64,000 bases of DNA from JACVCJ01 sp052437175 (GTDB taxonomy: Bacteria; Bacteroidota; Bacteroidia; CAIKAF01). The stretch is from contig JBQVOK010000005.1 of assembly GCA_052437175.1 (NCBI GenBank), positions 124,001 to 188,000 of the forward strand, in the 5' to 3' direction. Under the pieces are notes generated by a model, which ran no database searches, was not told where the DNA came from, and was given only the letters and a program-made list of their open reading frames with translations. Position numbers and translations under genes: made by a program. Positions 50,746-59,880 of this stretch are shown here, piece after piece. Within the stretch, counting starts at the first letter, position 1. Each line of letters starts with the position of its first letter.

Positions 50746-53135
50746 GGATGAGAACAACTGTACTTCTTTTTCTCAGCGTATGGCTGAGTGTGGCTCTTGC
50801 AGGAGCACAAACGCGTATCAAAGGGACCGTGGCCGATGCTGCTTCCGGAACACCGCTGCCTTTTGCCACCGTAGTGTGGGAAGGTACCTATGCCTACACC
50901 GTTACCAACGGAGACGGCTATTTTGAACTGAATCTGCCGGCCAATGCCCGCGGTATCCTTAAAATATCACTGCTGGGTTATCTCAGCTACCGCGATAGTA
51001 TTGCGGCTTTTAGCGGAAAGGAACGGTTTTTGCTTAGCCCCGACCCGCATACCCTGCGCAGCGTAGAGGTTAGCTCTACCCGGGCAGGCAGTAACGATCC
51101 CTTTACCTCCAGCCGCCTTAGCGCGCAGGACCTGGAAAAGACCAATACCGGCAAAGACCTGCCCATACTGCTGGACCAGACGCCCGGCATTGTGGTGAAC
51201 TCCGATGCGGGTAACGGTGTGGGCTACACGGCCATGCGCATACGCGGCTCGGACATTACCCGCATTAACGTGACCATTGACGGTATACCCGTGAACGACG
51301 CCGAATCGCAGTCGGTATTCTGGGTAAACACGCCCGACCTGGCCTCCAGCGCCAGCGATATACAGATACAGCGCGGTGCCGGTACATCTACCAACGGGGC
51401 CGGGGCTTTCGGCGCGTCGGTGAACCTGAGCACCACCAGCTTCGAAGAAAAACCCTATGCCGAACTGGCCGGCTCCTATGGCTCCTTTAATACATACAAA
51501 GCCACACTAAAAGCCGGAACCGGACTTATCGCCAAACGTTTCACCATCGATGCCCGCGCGTCCAAAATTCATTCCGACGGGTATATAGACCGTGCGACCA
51601 CCGACCTGCAGTCCTTTTTTGTATCGGCGGCCTGGCATGGCAACAAAACGAACATCCGCTTTAATGCCTTTACCGGCAAGGAGCGCACCTACCAGGCCTG
51701 GAACGGGGTGCCGCAGTACCTGGCAGACTCGCTGCCGCGCTACAACGAATCGGGCACCGAGAAGCCGGGCACGCCCTATGCCAACGAAACCGATAATTAC
51801 CGCCAGGATTACTACCGCCTGTTCATCACGCATTCTTTTTCGCCCTACCTTACCTTGCACCTGGCCGGCTTTCTTACCCGCGGCAAGGGCTATTACGAGC
51901 AGTACAAGGCCGGTGAGGATTACAGTGCTTACCTGCTGCCGCCCATGGTCCAGGGTGCAGATACCAGTTACAGTACCGACCTGGTGCGCCAGCTCTGGCT
52001 CGATAACTATTTCTACGGGGCTACCTATGCCCTTCAGTATACGAAAAAGCGCTGGGACGTACGCGTGGGCGGGGCATATTCGGCATACGACGGCCGGCAC
52101 TACGGTAAAGTGATCTGGGCCTCCGAAGGACTGACCGATCCCGAACATACCTATTATCGCATGCCGGCATTCAAGAACGACTTTAACATTTATGGCAAAC
52201 TCAACTTCAACTTTGCAAAGAAATGGTATGTTTTTGCCGATCTGCAATACCGCTACGTAAATTACAAGGTGCGTGGCTTCCGCAGTAATCCCGGTGTTTT
52301 TGCGGACCTGAACTGGAATTTCTTCAATCCGAAGGCCGGTATCAGCTGGAGGGCCACTTCACGCGATCGTCTTTTTCTGTCCTTTGCCGTGGCTAATAAA
52401 GAGCCCAACCGCGACGACCTGGAAGCCGGCGCCAGCAGCCTGCCCAGGCCCGAGACCCTGTACGATACCGAACTGGGCTACGAACATGCCGGCAAACGTT
52501 TTTCACTGGGCGCTACGGCCTACTTTATGTATTACCGCAACCAGCTTATCCAGACAGGCAAGATCAACGATGTAGGCGCATATACCCGCGTTAACGTACC
52601 CGAAAGTTACCGCGCCGGTATCGAACTGCAGGGGAAAGTGCGCTTCCTGAAACGCGTGACCTTCTCGGCCAATGTGGCCTACAGCATCAATAAGATCCCG
52701 GAATTCACCGAATACCTCGACGATTACGATAACGGCGGTCAGCAGGAAACCGTGCATAAGAACACGGATATTGCCTTCTCGCCCTCGGTAGTGGCCGGCG
52801 CCACCCTCGAAGTGGACGCTTTCAAAGGATTTAACGTGGCCCTGGCGGGCAAATTCGTAAGCCGCCAGTACCTGGATAATACGCAGAACAAGGCCCGCAG
52901 CCTGGATCCTTTTGTAGTGAGCGACCTGCGCATGAGTTACCTGGTGCCGGTAAAAGCCCGGATGCTGAATAAACTGCTGCTGCATTTTACGATCAACAAC
53001 CTGTTCAACACGCGCTACACGCCCAATGGCTATACATACGGCTACTTTGCAGGCGGACAGCGTACCGACGTAAATTACGTATTCCCCATGGCGGGCATAC
53101 ACTTTACAGGCGGACTCACCATACGCATCCAGTAA
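50724..53135 (+). CDS. TonB-dependent outer-membrane receptor under TPP riboswitch control
   Basis: An 803-residue outer-membrane receptor. A signal peptide (MRTTVLLFLSVWLSVALAGA from the inner ATG at 50748, or eight residues longer from 50724) is followed by a carboxypeptidase-regulatory-like domain (about 30-105), a plug domain with DQTPGIVVNSDAGNGVGY and RIRGSDITRINVTIDGIPVN (about 140-235), and a 22-strand-type barrel. It takes up a substrate using TonB energy. The riboswitch upstream implies thiamine or a precursor as substrate, as with the TPP-regulated receptors known in Bacteroidota. Usually such a receptor is followed by a PnuT inner-membrane transporter; none is here. Confidence 0.9.
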   Translation: MYKRKRQGMRTTVLLFLSVWLSVALAGAQTRIKGTVADAASGTPLPFATVVWEGTYAYTVTNGDGYFELNLPANARGILKISLLGYLSYRDSIAAFSGKERFLLSPDPHTLRSVEVSSTRAGSNDPFTSSRLSAQDLEKTNTGKDLPILLDQTPGIVVNSDAGNGVGYTAMRIRGSDITRINVTIDGIPVNDAESQSVFWVNTPDLASSASDIQIQRGAGTSTNGAGAFGASVNLSTTSFEEKPYAELAGSYGSFNTYKATLKAGTGLIAKRFTIDARASKIHSDGYIDRATTDLQSFFVSAAWHGNKTNIRFNAFTGKERTYQAWNGVPQYLADSLPRYNESGTEKPGTPYANETDNYRQDYYRLFITHSFSPYLTLHLAGFLTRGKGYYEQYKAGEDYSAYLLPPMVQGADTSYSTDLVRQLWLDNYFYGATYALQYTKKRWDVRVGGAYSAYDGRHYGKVIWASEGLTDPEHTYYRMPAFKNDFNIYGKLNFNFAKKWYVFADLQYRYVNYKVRGFRSNPGVFADLNWNFFNPKAGISWRATSRDRLFLSFAVANKEPNRDDLEAGASSLPRPETLYDTELGYEHAGKRFSLGATAYFMYYRNQLIQTGKINDVGAYTRVNVPESYRAGIELQGKVRFLKRVTFSANVAYSINKIPEFTEYLDDYDNGGQQETVHKNTDIAFSPSVVAGATLEVDAFKGFNVALAGKFVSRQYLDNTQNKARSLDPFVVSDLRMSYLVPVKARMLNKLLLHFTINNLFNTRYTPNGYTYGYFAGGQRTDVNYVFPMAGIHFTGGLTIRIQ

Positions 53136-53176
53136 GGATAAAAACAGATAGAGGAAAGGATAATTGTGTGCCCCGC

Positions 53177-53809
53177 CTATGGGTTGGGGCCGCAGTTACA
53201 GCTATTGGTAAATTCGATCTTGGTACCGGGCAGCATGCGTTCCAGTTCTTCCTGCTGTTCTTTGCTGAATATGATGTTCCGCAGGTCGATGTACATCAGC
53301 TGGGTACATTTTTTTAGTGAAGAGGGCAGGGTAGCCAGGTTGGTGTCCCAGGCAATGATGCGTTCCAGCGAGGAACAGTTGCCCAGGGATTCGGGCAGGT
53401 AGAACATATCGCTGCGGTTGATGTCGAGGATCTCCAGGCTGGGCAGGCTCCCGATGGATTCGGGCAGGCTTTCGATCTTGTTGCGGTCCAGCCGCAGGAT
53501 GCGTAGTTTTTTCAGCTGGGATATCTCGTCGGGGATCCTGGTGAGTTTGTTTTTGGAAAGGACCAGTTCGTACAGGTTCTTCAGCTGGAATACGTCGGCA
53601 GGTACTTTGCTCAGCTTCTGTTTGGAAAGGTCGAGGCGTTTCACGGCCAGGGGCGTTTTCATAGCCTCCTTCATATCGGTAAATACGGGCTCGTCCTGGA
53701 AGTCGGCCTGGGCCAATGCCGGCATGGCCAGCAGCAGGCTAAGGAACAGGCAGCTTAAATATCTCCAGGGTCTTATTGCGGTCGTTCTGTAACTGGGTCT
53801 TGAGTGCAT
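53177..53809 (-). CDS. Secreted leucine-rich-repeat protein overlapping ribF
   Basis: A leucine-rich-repeat protein of about 210 residues. I prefer the ATG at 53809 (MHSRPSYRTT), with another ATG at 53836; both lie inside ribF, so the genes overlap by 71 or 98 nt. A signal peptide follows (LSCLFLSLLLAMPALAQA). Five or so LRRs run from about residue 60, for example KNLYELVLSKNKLTRIPDEI. The C-terminus has CNCGPNP. Its repeats resemble the LRR protein at 38.7 kb. Function unknown. It converges on the TonB receptor. Confidence 0.75.
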   Translation of the reverse strand: MHSRPSYRTTAIRPWRYLSCLFLSLLLAMPALAQADFQDEPVFTDMKEAMKTPLAVKRLDLSKQKLSKVPADVFQLKNLYELVLSKNKLTRIPDEISQLKKLRILRLDRNKIESLPESIGSLPSLEILDINRSDMFYLPESLGNCSSLERIIAWDTNLATLPSSLKKCTQLMYIDLRNIIFSKEQQEELERMLPGTKIEFTNSCNCGPNP

Positions 53810-54680
53810 CGACGGATTCAAATTTTTGTTCATCACGAATACGGGTTATAAAACGTATGGATATCACTTTGTTGTATAGGTCGCCTTCAAAGTTAAGGAT
53901 ATGCGCCTCAATTTTTTCTTCGCTGCCGTTAAAAGTGGGCCGTGTGCCAATGTTTACCATAGCCGGCCAGGCTTTGTTCTCAAAAAGCACTTCGGCGGCA
54001 TACACGCCTTGTGCGGGTACCATTTTCAGGGGTTCCAGCGGCTGTATATTGGCTGTGGGAAACTGTATGGTACGTCCCAGCTGATGGCCTTTTACCACCA
54101 GTCCGCTGATGCTGTAAGCGTAGCCCAGTTTTTCGTTGGCCTTTTCAATGTCGCCCTGCAGCAGGGCTTTGCGTATCTTGGTGGAACTTACGGCAGAATC
54201 GTCGATCTCCAGGGCCGGTATCTCTTCTACCTCAAAACCGTAGGCCGGGGCCATTTCTACCAGGTCTTTAAAGCTGCCTCCGCGTCCTTTGCCAAAACGG
54301 TGGTCGTAACCGATCACCAGTTTGCGCACGCCAATGCGTTCTACCAGTATATCGCGGATGTACTCTTCGCCGGTGGTCTCGGCAAACTCCCGCGTAAAGG
54401 GAATAATGATGAGGTGGTCGATGCCTTCTTTTTCAAGCAGGGCGATCTTTTCCTCGGTGGTGTTCAGCAGTTTCAGTTCGGTATTGGCCTCCGGGTGCAG
54501 CACCATGCGCGGGTGCGGATCGAAGGTAATGAGCACGGCCGGCCCGTTTATGGCCCTGGCGGCATTGCGCAGGCGGTTCAGGATCACTTTGTGCCCAAAG
54601 TGTACTCCGTCGAAGGTGCCCGTAGTAACGGCGGCATTCTTCAACGGGCTGAAATCGTTCAAATCACGGTATATTTTCAT
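53739..54680 (-). CDS. ribF: Bifunctional riboflavin kinase / FAD synthetase
   Basis: Makes FMN and then FAD from riboflavin. The 313-residue protein has an N-terminal nucleotidyltransferase domain with TTGTFDGVHFGHKVIL and an ISSTKIRKAL-like segment (AVSSTKIRKALLQGD), and a C-terminal kinase domain with GRTIQFPTANIQP. It is of standard length. The 3' end overlaps the start of the LRR gene. Confidence 0.94.
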   Translation of the reverse strand: MKIYRDLNDFSPLKNAAVTTGTFDGVHFGHKVILNRLRNAARAINGPAVLITFDPHPRMVLHPEANTELKLLNTTEEKIALLEKEGIDHLIIIPFTREFAETTGEEYIRDILVERIGVRKLVIGYDHRFGKGRGGSFKDLVEMAPAYGFEVEEIPALEIDDSAVSSTKIRKALLQGDIEKANEKLGYAYSISGLVVKGHQLGRTIQFPTANIQPLEPLKMVPAQGVYAAEVLFENKAWPAMVNIGTRPTFNGSEEKIEAHILNFEGDLYNKVISIRFITRIRDEQKFESVDALKTQLQNDRNKTLEIFKLPVP

Positions 54681-54879
54681 CCCGAACCTTTACAGAGCCC
54701 AAAAGTAATATTTTGCCGACAGCTTTTCTTTTTTTTGTGCGCTGCCGAAAGTGTAAATCTGTCGTTCATTTCGGTGGATTCGCAGCCCATTTTGTATGGT
54801 TAAGCGGATTTTCCCGCTAAAATGTAAACGTTTTGCGTCCTTTGACGTATACTATCAGACAATAAAGCAAAAAACAGAG

Positions 54880-55470
54880 ATGAAAAAGAAGACAATGTTA
54901 TTCTGGGTGATCATGGTACTGGGCGTAGCTACGTTCCTGCCGTCCTGCGGATATAACAGCATGGTTGAAAAAGAAGAAGGAGTGGATGCGGCCTGGGCCC
55001 AGGTAGAGAACCAGTACCAGCGCCGTTCGGACCTGATACCGAACCTGGTGTCTACCGTGAAAGCGGCCGCCATTAAAGAACAGGACATCCTGGAATCGGT
55101 GGTAACGGCGCGTTCCAAAGCCACACAGGTAAGTATTAACCCCGAAAACCTGAGCCAGGAAGAACTCGATCGTTTTGACCAGGCACAGGGTGAACTGAGC
55201 CAGGCCCTCGGACGCCTGCTTATGATCACCGAAAACTACCCGCAGTTGCAGTCCATACAGGGCTACCAGGACCTGCGTTATGAACTGGCCGGTACCGAGA
55301 ACCGCATTGCCACGGCGCGTATGCGCTTTAACGAGGCGGTACAGGATTACAATGCCTACATCCGTAAATTCCCGAACAATATGACCTCAGGCATGTTCGG
55401 TTTTGAGAAGAAAGCCTATTTCAAGGCCGATGCGGCTGCACAGAAGGTGCCCGAAGTTAAATTTGAATAA
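54880..55470 (+). CDS. LemA family lipoprotein
   Basis: A 196-residue protein starting at the ATG at 54880; the frame is open upstream but lacks a credible start. The N-terminus MKKKTMLFWVIMVLG and FLPSCGYN predict a lipoprotein with Cys near residue 24, where most LemA proteins have only a membrane anchor. The LemA core follows: DAAWAQVENQYQRRSDLIPNL (key residues QYQRR, DLIPNL) and ENRIATARMRFNEAVQDYN. LemA proteins are membrane-attached helical-bundle proteins of unsettled function. A hairpin terminator follows. Confidence 0.88.
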   Translation: MKKKTMLFWVIMVLGVATFLPSCGYNSMVEKEEGVDAAWAQVENQYQRRSDLIPNLVSTVKAAAIKEQDILESVVTARSKATQVSINPENLSQEELDRFDQAQGELSQALGRLLMITENYPQLQSIQGYQDLRYELAGTENRIATARMRFNEAVQDYNAYIRKFPNNMTSGMFGFEKKAYFKADAAAQKVPEVKFE

Positions 55471-55505
55471 TACCCAAGGCACACAAGTCTTTTTATACAG
55501 TAATG

Positions 55506-55537
55506 ACCGTCTCGTCTATAAGCGAGGCGGTTTTTTT
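55506..55537 (+). terminator. Intrinsic terminator of the lemA-like gene
   Basis: ACCGTCTCG at 55506-55514 pairs with CGAGGCGGT at 55523-55531 with one G-U pair and an 8-nt loop, followed by a run of T. The run overlaps the stop of the convergent CorC-like gene. Confidence 0.8.
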
Positions 55538-56804
55538 ATTCCGCTTTCACTGTAAGTTTTACTTCTTCGATGCGGGCGCCCGAACTTTTCAGGATAATGA
55601 ACTCGAAACGGCCGATGTTTACCACGGCATCTTTTTCGGGGATGCTTTCCCCTTCGTCGATGATAAGACCGGCCAGGGTGGAATACTGCTCAGATTCGGG
55701 TAGGTCGAAACCGTATTTTTCATTCAGGTATTTGATCTCCTGCCGGGCAGAGAATACAAATTCGTTCTCGTCGATCACGCGTTCGGTCAGTGCTTCCTGG
55801 TCGTGCTCGTCTTCGATCTCGCCGAAGATCTCTTCCATAATGTCTTCGGTGGTAATAATGCCGGAAGTGCCGCCGTACTCGTCGATGACCAGGGCCAGGC
55901 TCTTACGCTGTTTGATGAGATCGCTCAGGGCGCTCTGGGCCGGGTACGATTCCTGTACTTCCAGCGCGGGGATCAGTATGCTGCGCATATCGGCCGGTTT
56001 ACGGAACAGCGCAAAACTGTGCACATAACCGATGATGTTGTCGATGGAGTTTTCGTATACAAGTATCTTCGAAAGCCCGGTCTCCACGAACAGGGCACGC
56101 AGTGCTTCCAGTCCGGCATTTACCTCAATGGCTACGATCTCCTTGCGCGGTATCATACAGTCGCGGGCCTTTACATCGGCAAATTCCAGTGCATTCTTAA
56201 AGATCTTTATTTCATGATCTACTTCTTCCTGGCTCTGGGCCGGGTTTTCCTCGGTGGCTTCCTTGATCAGGTGGTCCAGGTCCACCCGTCCGAAACGCAG
56301 TTCTTCGCCGCTGTATTTCTGCCCGAAAATGCGCAGCACCAGTTCAGATATCCACACCGTAAAACTTACCACCGGGTACAGGAACCAGTAGAAAAGATAG
56401 GCGGGAACGGCAAAAATGCGCATGATACCATTGGGATTGATGCGGAAAATGGCTTTGGGCAGGAACTCCGCCAGGACCAGTATCACCAGGGTGGAAACCA
56501 TTACCTGTATGGTCGTAATGATGCCGGAATTATGGATGTAGAGGCGGAGCCAGGGTTCCATAAGTTCGGCAAAAAAGATACCGTACACCACGATAACGAT
56601 ATTGTTGCCCACCAGCATGGCCCCGATGAATTTGGCGGGTTGCCGTGCAAAGAAGGCCACAATGCGTCCGGAGATGCTGCCGGCGTTTTTATCCAGTTCT
56701 ATTTTAAGACGGTTGGCCGATACGAAGGCGATCTCCATGCCGGAAAAATATGCCGACATACATACGCAGAAGCTGATTACGATCCAGTGAGTACCTGTTT
56801 CCAT
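55536..56804 (-). CDS. CNNM/CorC family membrane protein
   Basis: A 422-residue membrane protein with a DUF21 (CNNM) transmembrane domain of about 190 residues, two CBS domains (DVKARDCMIPRKEIVAIEVN and LVIDEYGGTSGIITTEDIMEE, quoted as key segments) and a C-terminal CorC_HlyC domain. Relatives act in Mg2+ or Co2+ transport or resistance and are often annotated as hemolysins, wrongly in most cases. It is a distant paralog of gldE in this window. It converges with the lemA-like gene. Confidence 0.9.
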   Translation of the reverse strand: METGTHWIVISFCVCMSAYFSGMEIAFVSANRLKIELDKNAGSISGRIVAFFARQPAKFIGAMLVGNNIVIVVYGIFFAELMEPWLRLYIHNSGIITTIQVMVSTLVILVLAEFLPKAIFRINPNGIMRIFAVPAYLFYWFLYPVVSFTVWISELVLRIFGQKYSGEELRFGRVDLDHLIKEATEENPAQSQEEVDHEIKIFKNALEFADVKARDCMIPRKEIVAIEVNAGLEALRALFVETGLSKILVYENSIDNIIGYVHSFALFRKPADMRSILIPALEVQESYPAQSALSDLIKQRKSLALVIDEYGGTSGIITTEDIMEEIFGEIEDEHDQEALTERVIDENEFVFSARQEIKYLNEKYGFDLPESEQYSTLAGLIIDEGESIPEKDAVVNIGRFEFIILKSSGARIEEVKLTVKAE

Positions 56805-56846
56805 GCCTTTGGGCTAAAATACGATAATTGTTTAATATATATGCGT

Positions 56847-58538
56847 TTACTGCTTTTGGATAAGGTAAATATAACGCAGGTGCTGTTCGCGGGTCTTCTG
56901 CATCAGGAAGCCGGGTTTCAGCAGGGACACCGAGTAATCCGGGTATACCGAATGCAGGCGGTAAAGCTGTGGTTTGTCCCGCAGGATGCTGGTCTTATGC
57001 TCGCGGTTCACCAGCACCAAGGTGCCGGAAGGCAGGGTGTCCAGCGCGGCTTCGGACGTAAAGGGCACAATGCGGCGGGCATAGAAATCGAGGGAGTAAT
57101 TGTGGGCATCCAGGGCGTAGAAACGGTCCTGAGGTACCTGCATTTTCTCTATATACCGGCCCACGGCAGAAGTACCCTGGTAGCCCAGCAGGCTGGGGTA
57201 AAAGTGTACCGCCATAAAGGCCCCGAGCCAGAAAGAAGCGCTGCTGCCGGCCAGGAACCATTTTTCGGCCGGGGAACGTTCGCTTTTGATGATGAGGAAA
57301 AAGGCAATGGCCAGCATGCCGCAGTAGGCAATGAGCCGGGCCGGTCCCAGCGGGAATGCGTATATGGATAAAAGGATGACCATGGCCGGTATGGCAGCGA
57401 TCACAATACCCTGCAGTATATTCAGCAGAACATCCAGGGCCCTCGGCAGGCGTGCTTTGTAGGTGTACAGGAAAGACGCGGTCTGCACGGCGGCAAAGGG
57501 AAACAGCGGAAATACGTAGTGCGGCAGTTTGTAGTGCGAAGAAGACAGCGCCGCCAGGCATACCAGGAAGCCCCAGAAACTATAGGTCTCGGCCTCGGCC
57601 TCCGGGGTGCGTATGTGCTGTACAATGCGCCAGGCCGAATACAGGAAGGCCGCCACAAAAAGCAGGTACCAGGGGGCCATGTCCCAGCCCATGGACATCA
57701 GGAAGAATTCCGGACCGGAATCATCTTTCCAGTAAATATCGCCGGTAATGCGCCCGAAGCTTTGTGTCCAGAAAAAGAACCGGATGCCCGAAGGGCCCTT
57801 GAGTCCGTAGACCTCTTTTTCGGGATGCAGGTCGTACTGCTGGTACAGGCCATACAGCATGGGCAGCAGGCAAAGCAGGGCCAGCATGGGCACCAGCAGC
57901 CAGCGGGGGTTAAAAAGGGTACGGAAGTCACGTTTGTACAGCAGGTGCATGCCGGTAGCGGCCACGGGGATCACAAAACCGATGGGGCCTTTGGCCAGCA
58001 TGGCCAGACCTATGCCTATACCGCCCAGCAACAGGTGCAGGTTCTTTTTGTACAGCGTGAAGGAAAGGAGCTGCCAGGTGGCAAACGCCGTAAACCCGGT
58101 GAGCAGTCCGTCGGTGCGTACATCGTTCACCATCAGGAAATAGCCCTGCATACAGGCCAGGATAATGGCTGCGCTGCCGGCAATGCGTTCGTTGTAGAAC
58201 AGGCGGGCAGCCCGGTAGGTACTGAAAAGGCCCAGCAATAAGACCAGCATGGCGGGCAGTTTGAACGAAAAATTATGTACCCCGAAGATCTTGAAGGAAA
58301 GTGTAACCAGCCAGAAGAGCAGGGGCGGTTTGTCCAGGTAGTCGCTGCCGCGCTGCTGCACCTGCAGGTAATTGCCGTTCTCGCTCATCTCGCGGGAGAT
58401 GGACGCATACTGAGCGGCGTCGATGTCCATAATGTCGATGGGGAGGAACAACAGGTAAAAAAGCCCGATCCCGGTAAGTGCGGCAGGGTACGGGTTGTTG
58501 CGTATAGTATGGCTTAACAGCCGGATCAGCGCTTTCAT
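56847..58538 (-). CDS. GT39/ArnT-like glycosyltransferase
   Basis: A 563-residue integral membrane glycosyltransferase of the GT-C fold. The first periplasmic loop has DIDAAQYASISREMSENG with the acidic residue expected at the catalytic position, followed by YLDKPPLLFWLV, typical of ArnT/dolichyl-phosphate mannosyltransferase relatives. About ten or more membrane spans follow. It probably transfers a sugar from an undecaprenyl-phosphate carrier to a lipid or protein outside the inner membrane. Acceptor unknown. A TAGTTTTG box at 58549-58556 lies only 11 nt before the start. It follows the GATase-like gene by 33 nt. Confidence 0.88.
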   Translation of the reverse strand: MKALIRLLSHTIRNNPYPAALTGIGLFYLLFLPIDIMDIDAAQYASISREMSENGNYLQVQQRGSDYLDKPPLLFWLVTLSFKIFGVHNFSFKLPAMLVLLLGLFSTYRAARLFYNERIAGSAAIILACMQGYFLMVNDVRTDGLLTGFTAFATWQLLSFTLYKKNLHLLLGGIGIGLAMLAKGPIGFVIPVAATGMHLLYKRDFRTLFNPRWLLVPMLALLCLLPMLYGLYQQYDLHPEKEVYGLKGPSGIRFFFWTQSFGRITGDIYWKDDSGPEFFLMSMGWDMAPWYLLFVAAFLYSAWRIVQHIRTPEAEAETYSFWGFLVCLAALSSSHYKLPHYVFPLFPFAAVQTASFLYTYKARLPRALDVLLNILQGIVIAAIPAMVILLSIYAFPLGPARLIAYCGMLAIAFFLIIKSERSPAEKWFLAGSSASFWLGAFMAVHFYPSLLGYQGTSAVGRYIEKMQVPQDRFYALDAHNYSLDFYARRIVPFTSEAALDTLPSGTLVLVNREHKTSILRDKPQLYRLHSVYPDYSVSLLKPGFLMQKTREQHLRYIYLIQKQ

Positions 58539-58548
58539 CGGTAGTGCA

Positions 58549-58556
58549 CAAAACTA
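58549..58556 (-). promoter_or_regulatory. Candidate -7 box of the GT39 gene
   Basis: TAGTTTTG on the minus strand matches TAnnTTTG and ends 10 nt before the ATG. Together with the mtaB, mutY and dnaB boxes it suggests a group of nearly leaderless transcripts. No clear -33 element. Confidence 0.35.
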
Positions 58557-58571
58557 CACAATTGCGCCGAA

Positions 58572-59843
58572 TTATGTTTTCTGTTTTTTCTTTTTCGCCG
58601 CGGGGAAAAGTACGTTGTTCAGGATAAGCCGGTAGCCGGGTGACGTAGGATGCAAGGCCAGATCGGTGGGCGGATCGCCTACCATGTGCTGGTAATCTTC
58701 GGGGTCGTGACCGCCGTACCAGGTCCAGAAACCTTTGCCGGCTTCGCCGTGGATGTAGCGGGCCTCATTGGCGGCCTTGGTCTCGCCCAGTACCAGTACG
58801 CCCGGTTTCAGCACCTGTTTGCGGAAAGCCGTGGTCTGGCCCATAAAGCCGGGGATCACGTTCTGGTGGCACTGGGTAAGCATGGTGGGTACGGGGTCCC
58901 ATTTGGCCGAGAAATCGAACAGCGTAAAAAAGTCCTGTGTGCGGGGCACGGCGCGGTAATTGGTGGCGTCGATATTGCTGTATTCGTATTCCATGGGATT
59001 GGTGGAAAGCGTAAAATCCCGGAAAGCAAAGGTCTGGTCAAAGTCGATCTTGCTCTGTGCGTTCTTGTCCATGGGATCGCCGTCGAACATGTATTCGCAG
59101 ATGTCCACCCCTTCGGCGGCCAGGGCAATATCGTAGCTGTCGGTGGCGCTGCACATGGCAAACATATAACCGCCGCCTACCACAAAGGTCTTGATGTTCC
59201 TGGCCACGGCCAGTTTCAGCTGACTTACCTTGGTAAAGCCGTATTTACGGGCAATGGCTTCCTGGGTGCGCACCTGTTCCTGGTACCATTCGGCATTGCG
59301 GTAGCCGGCCCAGAATTTACCGTACTGTCCCGTAAAGTCCTCGTGGTGCAGGTGCAGCCAGTCATACTGGGCCAGTTTGCCGTCCATCACTTCTTCGTCG
59401 TAAATAATTTCGTAGGGAATTTCGGCATAGGTAAGCACCAGGGTAACGGCATCGTCCCAGGGTTGTTTGTCTTTGGGGCTGTACACCGCAATTTTCGGGG
59501 CTTTTTCCATGCGTACGGCATCCATGTTCACTTCCGGATCGGCAATTTCTTCCAGGATGGCCGAAGAACGTGAGTCGGCGATCACCTCGTAGCTTATGCC
59601 GCGGATGGTGCATTCTTTTTCGAACTCCGGCGCATGCTTGAACATAAAGCTGCCGCCCCGGTAATTCAGCAGCCAGTATATTTCTACATTGTAGGTGAGT
59701 ACGTTATAGGCAATACCGTATGCCTTCAGGTGATTCACCTGTTGTTCGTCCATAGGCAGCAGTATATACGAGGCACGTATGTTTTGTGCCAGTATGGTCG
59801 CGCAAAGGACCAGGGTCGTGAGCAGAAATTTCACCTTGTGCAT
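58572..59843 (-). CDS. Secreted GATase-like protein (family often labelled asparagine synthetase B)
   Basis: A 423-residue protein with a signal peptide (MHKVKFLLTTLVLCATILAQ). It matches, as I recall, a Bacteroidota family that databases often label asparagine synthetase B: ASYILLPMDEQQ..NHLKAYG, WLLNYRGGSFMF, and a GATase1-like elbow in FVVGGGYMFAMCSATDSYD with a Cys at the nucleophile position. There is no AsnB ATP-pyrophosphatase domain and no N-terminal Cys, so the label is doubtful. Later motifs are GEAGKGFWTWYGGHDPEDYQ. The signal peptide puts it in the periplasm or outside. True function unknown. It lies between dnaB and the GT39 gene. Confidence 0.7.
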   Translation of the reverse strand: MHKVKFLLTTLVLCATILAQNIRASYILLPMDEQQVNHLKAYGIAYNVLTYNVEIYWLLNYRGGSFMFKHAPEFEKECTIRGISYEVIADSRSSAILEEIADPEVNMDAVRMEKAPKIAVYSPKDKQPWDDAVTLVLTYAEIPYEIIYDEEVMDGKLAQYDWLHLHHEDFTGQYGKFWAGYRNAEWYQEQVRTQEAIARKYGFTKVSQLKLAVARNIKTFVVGGGYMFAMCSATDSYDIALAAEGVDICEYMFDGDPMDKNAQSKIDFDQTFAFRDFTLSTNPMEYEYSNIDATNYRAVPRTQDFFTLFDFSAKWDPVPTMLTQCHQNVIPGFMGQTTAFRKQVLKPGVLVLGETKAANEARYIHGEAGKGFWTWYGGHDPEDYQHMVGDPPTDLALHPTSPGYRLILNNVLFPAAKKKKQKT

Positions 59844-59880
59844 TTGATCTTCAACGTGAAAATACGGAAAATGTTGTGAT

